Source of the DNA: Chloroflexota bacterium | GTDB taxonomy: Bacteria; Chloroflexota; Dehalococcoidia; Lucifugimonadales; UBA3495 | Length of the DNA: 46,804 nt | Reading direction: 5' to 3' | Assembly (NCBI GenBank): GCA_022568195.1 | Contig: JADFFS010000009.1 | Coordinates: forward strand, 1 to 46,804 | Shown: one piece after another, positions 31,387 through 40,452 of the stretch | Layout of the letters: each line of letters opens with the position of its first letter | Position numbering within the stretch: the stretch's first letter is position 1 | Translations under genes and position numbers: made by a program | The notes under the pieces: model-generated | What the model saw: only the letters and a program-made list of their open reading frames with translations | Database searches by the model: none | What the model was told of the DNA's origin: nothing

Positions 31387-33231
31387 TTATCTCCGGACCC
31401 ACCACACGAACGCGGCCATCAAGGCCAGCAGCCCGGGCAGAAAGAGCCAGGAAGACCAGCGGACAAAGCGTTCTTCGTTGCGATTGAGGTTGAACTCGCG
31501 GAAGGTGAAAGCCTTGTCGCGAATCGAAACCAGGGAGAAGTCGCCCAGCAGATAATTGGTGGAATTAAGGAAAAGGTCTGCGCCGCTGCCTCGCCCGTAA
31601 AAGCTGTTGGCAAGGAAGTCCGAGTCGCCGAAGACCACCAGCCAGGAAAACTCCGAATCCGCCGGTTGAGTCGCGGGAGCCGGGCTACCCACGGGCCCCA
31701 GTCCCCTGACCAGCACTACAGGAGAAAAGGGTCCTTTGCGGTCGGCGTCTTCGCCCTCGGTCACGGGTTCCGTACGTTCCGGGTCGTCGATAAGATAGCT
31801 TTCGCCTGAGGTCGCCGCCAGGGGCAAAGTCAGTCTCAGACCGTCGTTCAACAACCCCAAGGCGGTAGCCCCAGGCATGAAGCTGACCTGGAGGGGCTCT
31901 CCCCTTGGGAGAATAATCTCGGCGGGCGCTTGGGGATTGTAGGCCGCCAGCCGCAGGATGTTGGGGTTCCCCGGCACCGACCGGCTGAGGTCCAGAATGT
32001 ACCCTTCATCGACAATGACTCCCCATCGGATCAGGAAGTTTCGGAAGGTCTGGTCGGTCTCGCTCTCCGCCAAGAAAATCATCCGCCCGCCCTCGCGGCG
32101 AGGTGTGCCGTCCCTGTTTTGGCCTTGGAGAAACAGGTCCAGGACTTCAGCGTGAGCCTCGGGCAATTCTGCGGTGGGTCTGGCTATTACCATCAGCGCG
32201 GCGTCTACGGGGACATCCACCTCGGCTTCGACGGGGTCCCAGCGAAGAACCTCCACGCGGTAGTTGTCCTGCTCCAGGCCGGTGCGTAGCTGGCTATAGC
32301 CATCGGCAGAAGTGCTCTCGATGCTGCGCTGCCCGTGGCCGCTGAGGAAGTAAATTACCTTGCGTTCCTTACCAGTGGCCACCAACATGCTGGTGACCAG
32401 GTCTTGCTCCAACTGGCTGTAGGCCTGGTCTCTGGGTGAGACCACGTCGAACTTTTCGGTATCGGTGCCTTCCACCACCACCGATTCGGAAACGAAGTCG
32501 ATGGGCCTGGCGCCAAAGTACTTGGCGGCAACGTCGGGTTTCAGGTCCGGGTCGACAATCCGGTAGCTGAATTTACCCGTCCGGGCGGAGAACTCTTTGA
32601 GGGTGTCCTCCACCTTGAGGCGCCGCATGATTTGCCCAGGGTCGTTCCCCAATTTGCTTTTATAAAAGGCGGTGGCCCGTATCGGCTGGTCCAGCTCCTT
32701 CAACAACTCCTTGGTGCGGTTGGCCAGGCTGAATTGATTGGTGGCGGTAACGTCCATGCGGCGGTTGTTTTCGAAGCCGATGATGCTGATTACGATAATT
32801 ATGCCGGTAAAGGCCGCCAGCATTATCAGCGAGTTGACCCCGTAGCGGCCGGTCCTGCTGATGAAGGCGGCGACTACCGAACTAAGGAATATCAGGGCCA
32901 CCGTTCCAATCAGGACGGCGCCAACGATAATGTCGATGATGCCGTACAGCCGCATTGAGGACACAAAGGCCACCACAATTGCCCCGGAAACCAAGGCAAT
33001 CACGCCGGCAATGACCATGGGTGTGCTAAAGGAGCCTATTGCGTCTAGGGCGGGCTCCAAGAAGCTGAACAGGGTTGGGGAGAGGACTTCCTCTTCAACC
33101 GGCTGGCGCGAGGTTGCTTGGGGTCCACCGCCGGGGGACCCGGCGCCCTCGGTTTCTGAGCTTGGGGAAGAGTTGGTCCGGTCCTGTTCTTCGTTCCCTC
33201 CCCCGGAAGGACCGCTGGTTTGCTGGCTCAT
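31387..33231 (-). CDS. GldG-like ABC-associated membrane protein
   Basis: 614 residues. A polar, Ser/Gly-rich N-terminus (about 1-50) is followed by helices at about 70-93, 95-125 and 135-152. The soluble domain (about 165-580) fits the ABC_transp_aux/GldG family, with VTATNQFSLANRTKELLKEL at its start and VIYFLSGHGQRSI and VVFGDSDFLANSF motifs. One last helix lies at the C-terminus. In Bacteroidetes GldG is linked to gliding, but many non-gliding bacteria carry these genes with an ABC transporter. The ATG follows the permease stop by one base, so translation is coupled. Substrate unknown. Confidence 0.85.
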   Translation of the reverse strand: MSQQTSGPSGGGNEEQDRTNSSPSSETEGAGSPGGGPQATSRQPVEEEVLSPTLFSFLEPALDAIGSFSTPMVIAGVIALVSGAIVVAFVSSMRLYGIIDIIVGAVLIGTVALIFLSSVVAAFISRTGRYGVNSLIMLAAFTGIIIVISIIGFENNRRMDVTATNQFSLANRTKELLKELDQPIRATAFYKSKLGNDPGQIMRRLKVEDTLKEFSARTGKFSYRIVDPDLKPDVAAKYFGARPIDFVSESVVVEGTDTEKFDVVSPRDQAYSQLEQDLVTSMLVATGKERKVIYFLSGHGQRSIESTSADGYSQLRTGLEQDNYRVEVLRWDPVEAEVDVPVDAALMVIARPTAELPEAHAEVLDLFLQGQNRDGTPRREGGRMIFLAESETDQTFRNFLIRWGVIVDEGYILDLSRSVPGNPNILRLAAYNPQAPAEIILPRGEPLQVSFMPGATALGLLNDGLRLTLPLAATSGESYLIDDPERTEPVTEGEDADRKGPFSPVVLVRGLGPVGSPAPATQPADSEFSWLVVFGDSDFLANSFYGRGSGADLFLNSTNYLLGDFSLVSIRDKAFTFREFNLNRNEERFVRWSSWLFLPGLLALMAAFVWWVRR

Positions 33232-33232
33232 G

Positions 33233-33946
33233 CTACCTCCACCTGCGAGACTCCAATGCCCGGATGGAGAGGAACAGGAAGAAGGCGGTGAAAGTAAGGT
33301 AGTAAACGATGTGTTTGGTGTCGATCACGCCGCGTTGGAAGTCGTCGAAGTGGCTTCTGATACCAATCTCGTTGACCACGGTGGCCGGGAAACCGGACAG
33401 GGCGCCGCCGGCGAGATCTGCGAAGAAAAGCACCAATAGGATGAACATGCCGACCACCGCGGCGACTATTTGGTTGTTGGTCAGCGTTGATGTCAACAGT
33501 CCGATGGACAGGGTAGCTGCGCCGTAGAGAGCCAACCCCAAATATCCCGACCAAATTGGACCTGGATCAGGATCGGCGAAGATCACCAGCAGGACCACGT
33601 AGTACGTGGTCAAGGCAATTGTCGCCATCAAGAAGGTGAAGCTGGCCAGGTATTTGCCAATGATTACCTCCCAGTCCCGAACCGGAGATGTGAGGAGCAA
33701 TTCTATGGTGCCGAGTTTCTGCTCCTCGGCCATTAGACGCATAGTCAGGGCTGGAGCCAGCAGTATCAAGATGATGGTTGCGCCCTGAAAGAAACTACTT
33801 AGGGAAGCTTCCGGGAAGGGGCTGCTCAAGTCTCGCACGAAGAAGAACCCGGTCAAAGCCAGGAACATCATCCCGACTATGTAAGCCACGGGGCTACTAA
33901 AGTAGATCTGGATCTCCTTCCAGGCTATTGCTTGGGCTGTGCGCAT
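33233..33946 (-). CDS. ABC-2 type permease
   Basis: 237 residues, six predicted membrane helices (for example VAYIVGMMFLALTGFFFV, ATIILILLAPALTMRLM, LASFTFLMATIALTTYYVVLL, LGLALYGAATLSIGLLTSTLT, IVAAVVGMFILLVLFFADLA, IVYYLTFTAFFLFLSI). The EEQKLGTIELLLTSPV motif after the second helix marks the GldF/ABC2 family that makes the channel for the ATPase encoded upstream. It begins 2 nt after the ATPase stop. Substrate cannot be read from sequence. Confidence 0.9.
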   Translation of the reverse strand: MRTAQAIAWKEIQIYFSSPVAYIVGMMFLALTGFFFVRDLSSPFPEASLSSFFQGATIILILLAPALTMRLMAEEQKLGTIELLLTSPVRDWEVIIGKYLASFTFLMATIALTTYYVVLLVIFADPDPGPIWSGYLGLALYGAATLSIGLLTSTLTNNQIVAAVVGMFILLVLFFADLAGGALSGFPATVVNEIGIRSHFDDFQRGVIDTKHIVYYLTFTAFFLFLSIRALESRRWR

Positions 33947-33948
33947 GG

Positions 33949-34917
33949 CTACAGCTCCTCGTGGGTGGTGAGCCGGAGGAAAATGTCTTCCAGGCTCATT
34001 CCGACCGACTGCATGCTCAGCAGGCTCCAGCCGCTGCTGATCACTGCCCGGGAGATTTCATCCCTCAGGTCCAGGCCTCTACGTATCTGGATAGTGTAGA
34101 TCTCCCGATCTTCAGAGCGTCGATGAGACACGTCGGTGATTCCCTCTACGCTACGGAGCACCGGCAGCACTTCGGCCACGGTGCCGCCGATTTCAATTTC
34201 CATGCGCTCCATCCCCTGCAAGCGGTCCGCCAGGTTGCTGGGAGTGTCTTCAGCCACGATTCTCCCTTCGTTTATAATCAGCACCCGTTCGCAAATGGCG
34301 CTTACTTCGGGGAGAATATGGCTGCTCAGGACCACGGTCTGCTCTTTGCCCAGGTCCTGAATCAACTTGCGGGTTTCCACCACCTGAATGGGATCTATGC
34401 CGATGGTGGGCTCGTCAAGGACCAGCACCTCGGGCTCGTGGATGATGGCCTGGGCTATGCCGACACGCTGGCGGAAACCTTTGGAGAGTTTACCGATAAA
34501 GGTTTTGCGGTACTGCTCCAATCGGCAGACATCGATGACGTCGTTGATCCTTCGTTTGATGGCCCGGGGCGCCATTCCTCTCAAGGTGCCCATGTACCTG
34601 AGATAATTGGTAACGGTCATGTCCGTGTACAGCGGGACCGTCTCCGGCAAGTAGCCTATCTTGCGCCGAACTTCCAGAGATTTCTCAACGATGTCGTAGC
34701 CGTCCACCGTTACCTTTCCTCTGGTGGGAGGCATATAGCCGGTGAGAATCCTCATGGTGGTGGTTTTGCCGGCCCCGTTGGGACCGAGAAACCCCAGGAT
34801 TTCCCCGCGTCTCACTCCGAAGTTAACGTCCTGGATGGCGGGGTGAGGTCCGTAGTAATGGGTCAACCCCGTGACTTGAATCATATCCGGAGCTTGGTCC
34901 GTAGTTTGGGTCGTCAT
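33949..34917 (-). CDS. ABC transporter ATP-binding protein
   Basis: 322 residues. Walker A is GPNGAGKT (45-52), the signature loop is LSKGFRQRVGIAQAI and Walker B is VLVLDEPTIGID. The C-terminal 90 residues form a soluble extension typical of GldA-like and ABC-2 ATPases. First gene of the ABC, permease, GldG-like, DUF4340 unit. It diverges from speD; the 173-nt gap holds no confident promoter for either side. AAGGA lies upstream of the ATG. Confidence 0.93.
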   Translation of the reverse strand: MTTQTTDQAPDMIQVTGLTHYYGPHPAIQDVNFGVRRGEILGFLGPNGAGKTTTMRILTGYMPPTRGKVTVDGYDIVEKSLEVRRKIGYLPETVPLYTDMTVTNYLRYMGTLRGMAPRAIKRRINDVIDVCRLEQYRKTFIGKLSKGFRQRVGIAQAIIHEPEVLVLDEPTIGIDPIQVVETRKLIQDLGKEQTVVLSSHILPEVSAICERVLIINEGRIVAEDTPSNLADRLQGMERMEIEIGGTVAEVLPVLRSVEGITDVSHRRSEDREIYTIQIRRGLDLRDEISRAVISSGWSLLSMQSVGMSLEDIFLRLTTHEEL

Positions 34918-35090
34918 CGGTTCACAATCCTTGGCAGCGAGAGGGTTGCAAGCGCAACGCCATTGAGTGACAATGATGCTGAGTCATCAAGATGATATTC
35001 CAACGGATTCCATTTGCCAAGGCGTAGGGTATCCCTTTAATTTGTTTTATTCGGTATCTCGACCTGGGCATTTGAAACATGGGAGGTAGG

Positions 35091-35522
35091 ATGCACCTGG
35101 TGATCGACGGCTTCCGCGGAGATCCCGCCAAAATGTGGGACGTTGAACTGGTCCGCGGCTTTTTGACCGACTGCCCCGATACTTTGGGAATGACCCGAAT
35201 CACCGAGCCCCGGGTGATTAGCTACGATGCCCCCAAGCTCGACGATTCTGGGGTTTCCGGATTTGTAATAATTGCGGAAAGCCACATCTCGGTGCATACC
35301 TTTCCCAACCGGAGCTACGTCAATATCGATATTTTCTCCTGCCAGAAATTTGACCATGTCCGAGCTCTGGAGGAGGCAAAGGGCCTCTTCGGCTTGCAAG
35401 AGGTTAAAACCTGGTTGCTGGACCGGGGACTGGAGTGGCTGGACGACCCCCAGGGATTGGCCGAGGTGCAAGCGCAACGGTCCGCCCTGGAAACCGGAGC
35501 GCCGAGTAGCCCCCGTGTCTGA
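35091..35522 (+). CDS. speD: S-adenosylmethionine decarboxylase proenzyme
   Basis: 143 residues. The enzyme makes decarboxylated SAM, the aminopropyl donor for spermidine. It cleaves itself at a Glu-Ser pair to form a pyruvoyl group: here AESHISVHTFP with Ser64. Length fits the short bacterial class. I chose ATG 35091 because GGGAGG lies 4 nt before it; the track's ATG four codons upstream lacks a ribosome-binding site and that GGGAGG lies inside it. The next gene, speB, overlaps by 8 nt. A spermidine synthase (speE) is not in the window. Confidence 0.93.
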   Translation: MHLVIDGFRGDPAKMWDVELVRGFLTDCPDTLGMTRITEPRVISYDAPKLDDSGVSGFVIIAESHISVHTFPNRSYVNIDIFSCQKFDHVRALEEAKGLFGLQEVKTWLLDRGLEWLDDPQGLAEVQAQRSALETGAPSSPRV

Positions 35523-36447
35523 AACAGGTAGCTTTCCCTGGATTCCAGGCAACTTCCTGGCTCTTCCCCCAGACCAGTCCGACCTTGATGGCGCCGGGGT
35601 GGTGCTCATTCCAGTACCGTACGACAGTACGACATCATTCCGTTCCGGCGCCCGCGAGGGACCGGGCGCAATTATAGAAGCTTCTTATGGCCTTGAAGAT
35701 TACGATTGCGAGTTGGATTCGGATGTTTCCCTGGTAGGGATCCACACCACGCCGGCCCTGGAACCCCACATGGGGGGGCCCGCCGCCATGGTGCAACGGG
35801 TGCGCCAGGCCGTTGGCGCTTATACCGGCAAAGGGAAGCTGGTGGGCGTCTTGGGCGGGGAGCATTCCATCGCCACCGGTTCGGTGCAGGCCCACCTGGA
35901 GTCCCACCCAGACCTGTCGGTGCTTTACCTTGACGCCCACGCTGACCTGCGGGACAGCTATATGGGAACGCCCTGGGGACATGCGTCGGGCGCCCGGCGC
36001 ATCCATGAGATGTGCCCACTCGTATTGGTAGGGGTACGCAGCTTGGCCCTGGAGGAACGAGACTACATCCGGTCTGCATCCCTTCCTACCTTCTTCTGGC
36101 CTCCGCCCGGTGGCGACGGCCCCTCCATGATCGGCGAGATTTTGGACCGGCTGGGTTCGACGGTTTACATCAGCGTGGACCTGGATGTTTTGGACCCTTC
36201 CATGATGTCGGCGGTGGGGACCCCCGAACCCGGGGGGATGGACTGGTATCAATTAACAGCACTGTTGAAAGGTGTCGCGGAGTCGCGACGCATCGTGGGC
36301 TTCGACGTGTGCGAGCTCTCTCCTAGTCAAGGGGTGGCAGCATGCTCTTATATAGCGGCGAAGCTGGTCTACAAACTGTTGGCCTACGCTACCCTGTCTT
36401 ACGATGGGGCATTGGCTGGCGACGGGGGATTGGCTGGGAAAGGGTGA
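35515..36447 (+). CDS. speB: Agmatinase / ureohydrolase
   Basis: 310 residues from GTG 35515, overlapping the end of speD. Agmatinase splits agmatine to putrescine and urea. The two-manganese site is complete: GGEHS (His117), DAHADLRD (Asp140, His142, Asp144) and SVDLDVLDPS (Asp222, Asp224); a Glu in DVCELSPSQG follows. The track ORF runs 81 codons further up through speD in another frame. The neighbour speD supports a polyamine role over arginase. The final 20 residues (ALAGDGGLAGKG) are low complexity and look like an added tail. Confidence 0.9.
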   Translation: MSETGSFPWIPGNFLALPPDQSDLDGAGVVLIPVPYDSTTSFRSGAREGPGAIIEASYGLEDYDCELDSDVSLVGIHTTPALEPHMGGPAAMVQRVRQAVGAYTGKGKLVGVLGGEHSIATGSVQAHLESHPDLSVLYLDAHADLRDSYMGTPWGHASGARRIHEMCPLVLVGVRSLALEERDYIRSASLPTFFWPPPGGDGPSMIGEILDRLGSTVYISVDLDVLDPSMMSAVGTPEPGGMDWYQLTALLKGVAESRRIVGFDVCELSPSQGVAACSYIAAKLVYKLLAYATLSYDGALAGDGGLAGKG

Positions 36448-36522
36448 GGCCCGGCTAAATCCGTCGGTTCCGGTCCGTGGTCAAATCCATCACTAGAACC
36501 AATTCAACTTGAAAACGAACAA

Positions 36523-36608
36523 TGTCATTCCGACCGCAGGGAGGAATCTGGGGACGGGTGGAACTGCCCCACCCCAGATTCCTCGTCGCTTCGCTTCTCG
36601 GAATGACA
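36523..36608. repeat. Miniature nested-palindrome element between speB and the M50 gene
   Basis: Outer arms TGTCATTCCGA / TCGGAATGACA are perfect over 11 bp, inner arms GAGGAATCTGGGG / CCCCAGATTCCTC perfect over 13 bp, with an 18-nt centre. The element is 86 bp and carries no ORF. The TCTGGGG/CCCCAGA core is shared with 18120-18350. Confidence 0.85.
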
Positions 36609-36669
36609 GGCAGTCAACACCGGAAAATGCATCACTAGGCAAGCTCTGAAGGCAAAGAGAAGACGTTAG

Positions 36670-37800
36670 ATGGGACCTTCCCTCCGGCTAATAAAGATAT
36701 TTGGCATCCCCGTAGAAATCAACTTCAGCTGGATATTTATATTCCTGCTCGTCACCTACCTGCTGGGTAGCCAGTTCGGCCATACCCATCCCGGCTGGCC
36801 GGTGGCTCAGCAGTGGGGGTTGGCGGTCACCACATCCGCACTGTTCTTCCTTTCGGTGCTGGCCCATGAGCTATCCCATAGCTTGGTGGCCGTGCGGCGA
36901 GGGATTCCGGTGTTGAGCATCACCCTGTTTTTCTTCGGTGGAGTATCCCAACTGAGCCACGAAGCCCGCCGGCCCTACACGGAGTTCGTGGTCACCGTGG
37001 TCGGTCCGTTGAGCAGCATCCTGCTGGCGTTGGTATTCGGCGGCCTGTGGTATCTACTCCGTCCCTACAGCGAGTCCCTGGAGGTGGTGTTCCGGCTGTT
37101 GATGAGTATCAATCTGATGCTGGGAGTCTTCAATATGCTGCCGGGATTCCCTCTAGACGGCGGGCGGATGCTGCGGGCGGCGATCTGGGGTATTACCGGG
37201 AATTTCTGGCGGGCTACACAGGTGGCGGCCCGGATCGGCCAAGCCTTCGGGGTGTTGATGGTTTTGGGGGGAGTCTCGCTGGCGGTATTAGATTTTGCTT
37301 TGTTCGGCGTCTCCGGGATTTGGATGGCTTTGATTGGGGGTTTCCTGTTCTCCGCAGCCACCGCCAGCTACCGGCAGGGGCGGGTGAGAGAAGGGCTGAA
37401 GTCGTTTCGCGTGTCGGACGTGTTGACCGATGACTGGTGGACGCTGCCCGGAGACATGCCGCTGGGCTCTCCGCTGGTGGGCCAGCGTCTGGCCCGGCAA
37501 AACGACGTGGTGATGGTCTCTCTCAACGGGCGGGTTGAAGGGTTACTGACCCGGCGGCTATTCGATTCGGTCCCCCGCAGCCAATGGCCCTTCACTCCCT
37601 TGTCCAGGGTCATGATGCCTTTGGGTTCGATGCCCTGGTTGGCTCCCGAGGATACCATGTCCGACGCTTTGGAGCGGGTGGAGAGTAGCAGAATAGACCG
37701 GCTGGCTGTCCGGAACGCTGCGGGGGGTGAGCTATTGGGAGTCGTCAGCCGGGAAGACATCCTCCGTTTCGCTCGCCGGGTATTGCATATCAAGTTGTAG
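36670..37800 (+). CDS. Site-2 protease (M50 family) with C-terminal CBS domains
   Basis: 376 residues. Intramembrane metalloprotease: HELSH (His66-His70) in a membrane helix and NMLPGFPLDGGR (Asp163) supply the zinc ligands. At least five membrane helices span about 14-225. The C-terminal 130 residues hold two CBS-like repeats (VSDVLTDDWWTLPG and SRVMMPLGSMPWLAPEDTMSDAL) that bind adenine nucleotides in relatives. Such proteases often cut membrane-bound anti-sigma factors or their remnants; the sigma/anti-sigma pair at 12103-13665 is far away, so that link is speculation. No clear ribosome-binding site. Confidence 0.92.
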   Translation: MGPSLRLIKIFGIPVEINFSWIFIFLLVTYLLGSQFGHTHPGWPVAQQWGLAVTTSALFFLSVLAHELSHSLVAVRRGIPVLSITLFFFGGVSQLSHEARRPYTEFVVTVVGPLSSILLALVFGGLWYLLRPYSESLEVVFRLLMSINLMLGVFNMLPGFPLDGGRMLRAAIWGITGNFWRATQVAARIGQAFGVLMVLGGVSLAVLDFALFGVSGIWMALIGGFLFSAATASYRQGRVREGLKSFRVSDVLTDDWWTLPGDMPLGSPLVGQRLARQNDVVMVSLNGRVEGLLTRRLFDSVPRSQWPFTPLSRVMMPLGSMPWLAPEDTMSDALERVESSRIDRLAVRNAAGGELLGVVSREDILRFARRVLHIKL

Positions 37801-37822
37801 CCTGCCTGACCCGTAGCTGCTG

Positions 37823-37831
37823 TGCTACAAT
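37823..37831 (+). promoter_or_regulatory. Extended -10 promoter of the cysteine desulfurase gene
   Basis: TG-C-TACAAT lies 77 nt before the ATG at 37909, and AGAGGT precedes the ATG. No good -35 is seen. Confidence 0.45.
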
Positions 37832-37908
37832 ATCAACCAGCCCAAATATGGCCTGCCCCACTTGGTGTCAAAGGATGCTGGTTGACAGCTAAAACATAGA
37901 GGTCGTGA

Positions 37909-39102
37909 ATGTCGCCGCAAGGCTTCGTATATATGGATCACGCCGGTACCACGCCCATGGACCCCAAGGTTCTGGACGCGATGGCGCCGTATTTCAGCGA
38001 GTTGTACGGAAACCCCTCCAGCTTGCATACGGTGGGACAGGAAGCCCGCTACGCGCTGGACGAGGCCCGGGAACGGGTAGCCGCGGTGTTGCATTGCCGC
38101 CCTGGCGAAGTGGTATTCACCGCCGGGGGCACCGAGTCGGACAATGCCGCGGTAGTCGGCGTGGCGACTGCGTTGCAGGAGACAGGCAACCACATTATCA
38201 CCTCCAGTGTGGAGCACCACGCCGTGTTGCACACATGCCAGTACTTGGAAAATCTGGGATTTGATGTGACCTACCTGCGGGTGGACGCCTACGGGATGGT
38301 TCACCCGGATCAAGTCTACGACGCCATCACCGACCGTACCACGTTGGTAAGCCTGATTTACGCCAACAACGAGATTGGCACCATTAATCCCATCGCCGAG
38401 ATATCTCGATCCGTCCGGAAGCGGGCTGAAGAGTTGGAACGCACCGTTGTGATGCATACCGACGCGGTCCAAGCCGCCGGGTTCCTGGACCTCAGCGTTA
38501 GGCAGCTGGGCGTGGATATGCTGAGCCTGTCCGGGCATAAGTTCTACGGGCCCAAGGGAACGGGGGTGATGTTTATCCGGCGAGGGACTCCCTACCTGCC
38601 GCTGATTCTCGGTGGCGGCCAGGAAAGGGAAAGGCGCTCGGGCACAGAGAACATTCCGGGTATCGTAGGACTGTCGGTAGCGCTGGAAGCGGCTGACGCC
38701 ATACGTGAGGAATCCAGCGCTCAATGCGCCGCCCTGAGGGACCGGATTGTACAGCACATATCCGACGGGATTCCGGGCAGCCACCTTAACGGCCATCCCA
38801 GCCAGCGGTTGCCCAACAACGTCAACTTCTCTTTCGAAGGGATAGAGGGGGAGGCGATCCTCTTGGGCCTGGACACGGCTGGGATCGCGGCGTCCAGCGG
38901 GAGCGCTTGTAGCTCCGGGTCTTTGGAGCCTTCCCACGTTTTATTGGCCTTGGCCCAGTCGGCGGAGTTGGCGCGAGGGAGCTTGCGTCTCACCCTGGGT
39001 AAAGAAAACACCAATGAAGAGGTGGACTACCTTCTCAAGGTGATTGACGACTTGGTTCCCAAGCTCCGGCAGTTGCCGACTCTGACCACGATGGGCTCTT
39101 GA
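37909..39102 (+). CDS. iscS: Cysteine desulfurase (NifS/IscS type)
   Basis: 397 residues; PLP enzyme that moves sulfur from cysteine to Fe-S assembly and tRNA thiolation. Marks are [11 protein letters not shown] near the start, [18 protein letters not shown], the PLP lysine in [12 protein letters not shown] and the catalytic loop [17 protein letters not shown] with its cysteine. It lacks an iscU or iscR neighbour, so the partner is elsewhere. AGAGGT lies 5 nt before the ATG. A small lipoprotein gene follows closely. The symbol iscS is by class; a nifS or sufS-like role cannot be excluded. Confidence 0.93.
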   Translation: MSPQGFVYMDHAGTTPMDPKVLDAMAPYFSELYGNPSSLHTVGQEARYALDEARERVAAVLHCRPGEVVFTAGGTESDNAAVVGVATALQETGNHIITSSVEHHAVLHTCQYLENLGFDVTYLRVDAYGMVHPDQVYDAITDRTTLVSLIYANNEIGTINPIAEISRSVRKRAEELERTVVMHTDAVQAAGFLDLSVRQLGVDMLSLSGHKFYGPKGTGVMFIRRGTPYLPLILGGGQERERRSGTENIPGIVGLSVALEAADAIREESSAQCAALRDRIVQHISDGIPGSHLNGHPSQRLPNNVNFSFEGIEGEAILLGLDTAGIAASSGSACSSGSLEPSHVLLALAQSAELARGSLRLTLGKENTNEEVDYLLKVIDDLVPKLRQLPTLTTMGS

Positions 39103-39124
39103 AATCGTCCAGGTGAGGCGTCCT

Positions 39125-39715
39125 GTGTCTGCATTGATGGGAAAGCTGAAGATGTTCGCTTGGGGAGCGGTGCTATTGATGGCGTTGGCTACCACCGCCT
39201 GCACCGAAGTGTCCCCTGCTTTTGGCCAATACTACCAGGGAAGGACTTTGACCGTTAGCGTGGTCAGCATCGATCGGATGTCGGAGTTACGCTACTCCAG
39301 CGGTTTGCCTGGGCAACAAACGCGCCACCTGCGGCTGACTGCCTCCGAGGACGGCTTGGACCTTGTGGTGGTCCACTTGAAGGTGGAAAACCATACCGCC
39401 ACCAGCGCGCTCCTCAACGTTGACCGGACGGGCGCTGAGTTGCGGGACTTCTTTTCCAACAAGTACTTCCCGATAGACGTGGCCGAGCGAGTGCAGGACA
39501 CGGATGGCCCCCCGAGTCCCAGAAGCCAATCAGCCAGGGTCCTTAACCTGCAACCAGACGGCACATTCACCTCGGGTCAGGGATTCATCAGCGGTCCCTT
39601 TGAGTTGGCCAGGGACATGGGAATCGAGGGGTGGATAATATTCGAGGCCCCCAAGGATGCCAAATTCCGCGAATTCAAGTGGCGGGCGGGGGACTCGCTC
39701 ACCATCACCTTCTAG
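39125..39715 (+). CDS. Putative lipoprotein with a DUF4352-like beta domain
   Basis: 196 residues from GTG 39125. A basic N-terminus (KLK), a hydrophobic helix and ATTAC (Cys26) form a marginal lipobox. The rest is beta-rich: GRTLTVSVVSIDRM, LVVVHLKVENHTATSALL, and GWIIFEAPKDAKFREFKW. This is the order of strands in DUF4352-type domains, which occur in surface lipoproteins of unknown role. GGTGAGG precedes GTG 39125; the track uses an earlier GTG four codons up. Close to iscS but no functional link is evident. Confidence 0.65.
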   Translation: MSALMGKLKMFAWGAVLLMALATTACTEVSPAFGQYYQGRTLTVSVVSIDRMSELRYSSGLPGQQTRHLRLTASEDGLDLVVVHLKVENHTATSALLNVDRTGAELRDFFSNKYFPIDVAERVQDTDGPPSPRSQSARVLNLQPDGTFTSGQGFISGPFELARDMGIEGWIIFEAPKDAKFREFKWRAGDSLTITF

Positions 39716-39822
39716 CGCATGGGCTAGCACGCCGCCTTTGCCGCGCACATTGACGGCTGCGATTACACCCCCACTCTAGCCCTCTTCCTTTTTAAGGAGG
39801 AGAGGACAGATTCCTTCCTCCA

Positions 39823-40452
39823 ATGCCTTCTAATCAATTGGGCCATCAGCCTCGTGAACTTGCGCCACCGCCGGTTTGGCGGCGCCTTTTCCACTTGACC
39901 GCCGGCTCTTCTGTGCCGTTGGCGGGGATCTTCGGGCCGGAGGGGCCGCTTGTGGTGGCACTGGCGGTTTTGGCTGCCGGGGGGCTGACCTTGGAGCTGG
40001 CCCGGTTTCGTGTGGCATGGCTCAACCAGAGGTTGCTCCGCTGGTTGTGGCTGGTCCTCAAGGAGCAGGAAGAAAGGCGGATTACCGGCGCCACCTACAT
40101 GCTGATTGGCGCGTTTCTAGCGTTTTTGTTCTTTGACGCGGGGGTGGCGGTGGCGGCGTTGTTGTTTCTCTCGCTGGGAGACCCGGCGGCTGCCCTGGTG
40201 GGACGCCGCATGCCGGGGCTCAGGCTCTCCGGCAAATCCCCTGGGGGAACGGTTGCCTTTGTGGCAGTCGCCCTATTGGTGGTGGCGGTGTTGACGGCCT
40301 CGGGCGTGGTCGAGTATCACTGGGCCTTGCTGGCGGGTGCCGCCGTCGCCGGACTGGTCGAGCTTCTCCCGCTGCCCCCGGACGATAACTTGACCATTCC
40401 TTTGGCCTCGGGGGCGGCGATGCACTTCATCCCTTTGGCCTCGGGGGCTTAA
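39823..40452 (+). CDS. Polyprenol/diacylglycerol kinase-like membrane protein (SEC59/VTE5-related)
   Basis: 209 residues, about five or six membrane helices. The family signature is visible: LSLGDPAAALVGRR, GKSPGGTVAF and DDNLTIPL near the C-terminus, as in CTP-dependent dolichol kinase and phytol kinase. Such enzymes phosphorylate a lipid alcohol. A ribosome-binding site (AAGGAGGAGAGG) lies 16 nt before the ATG, farther than usual. The C-terminus repeats IPLASGA twice because of a 33-nt DNA duplication. The gene end overlaps the convergent M20 gene by 4 nt. Substrate unknown. Confidence 0.8.
   Translation: MPSNQLGHQPRELAPPPVWRRLFHLTAGSSVPLAGIFGPEGPLVVALAVLAAGGLTLELARFRVAWLNQRLLRWLWLVLKEQEERRITGATYMLIGAFLAFLFFDAGVAVAALLFLSLGDPAAALVGRRMPGLRLSGKSPGGTVAFVAVALLVVAVLTASGVVEYHWALLAGAAVAGLVELLPLPPDDNLTIPLASGAAMHFIPLASGA

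Noticed and set aside
35272-35514. The 81 extra N-terminal codons of the agmatinase ORF
   Set aside because: They overlap speD in another frame and are unlike any ureohydrolase; the GTG at 35515 gives a normal-length protein.
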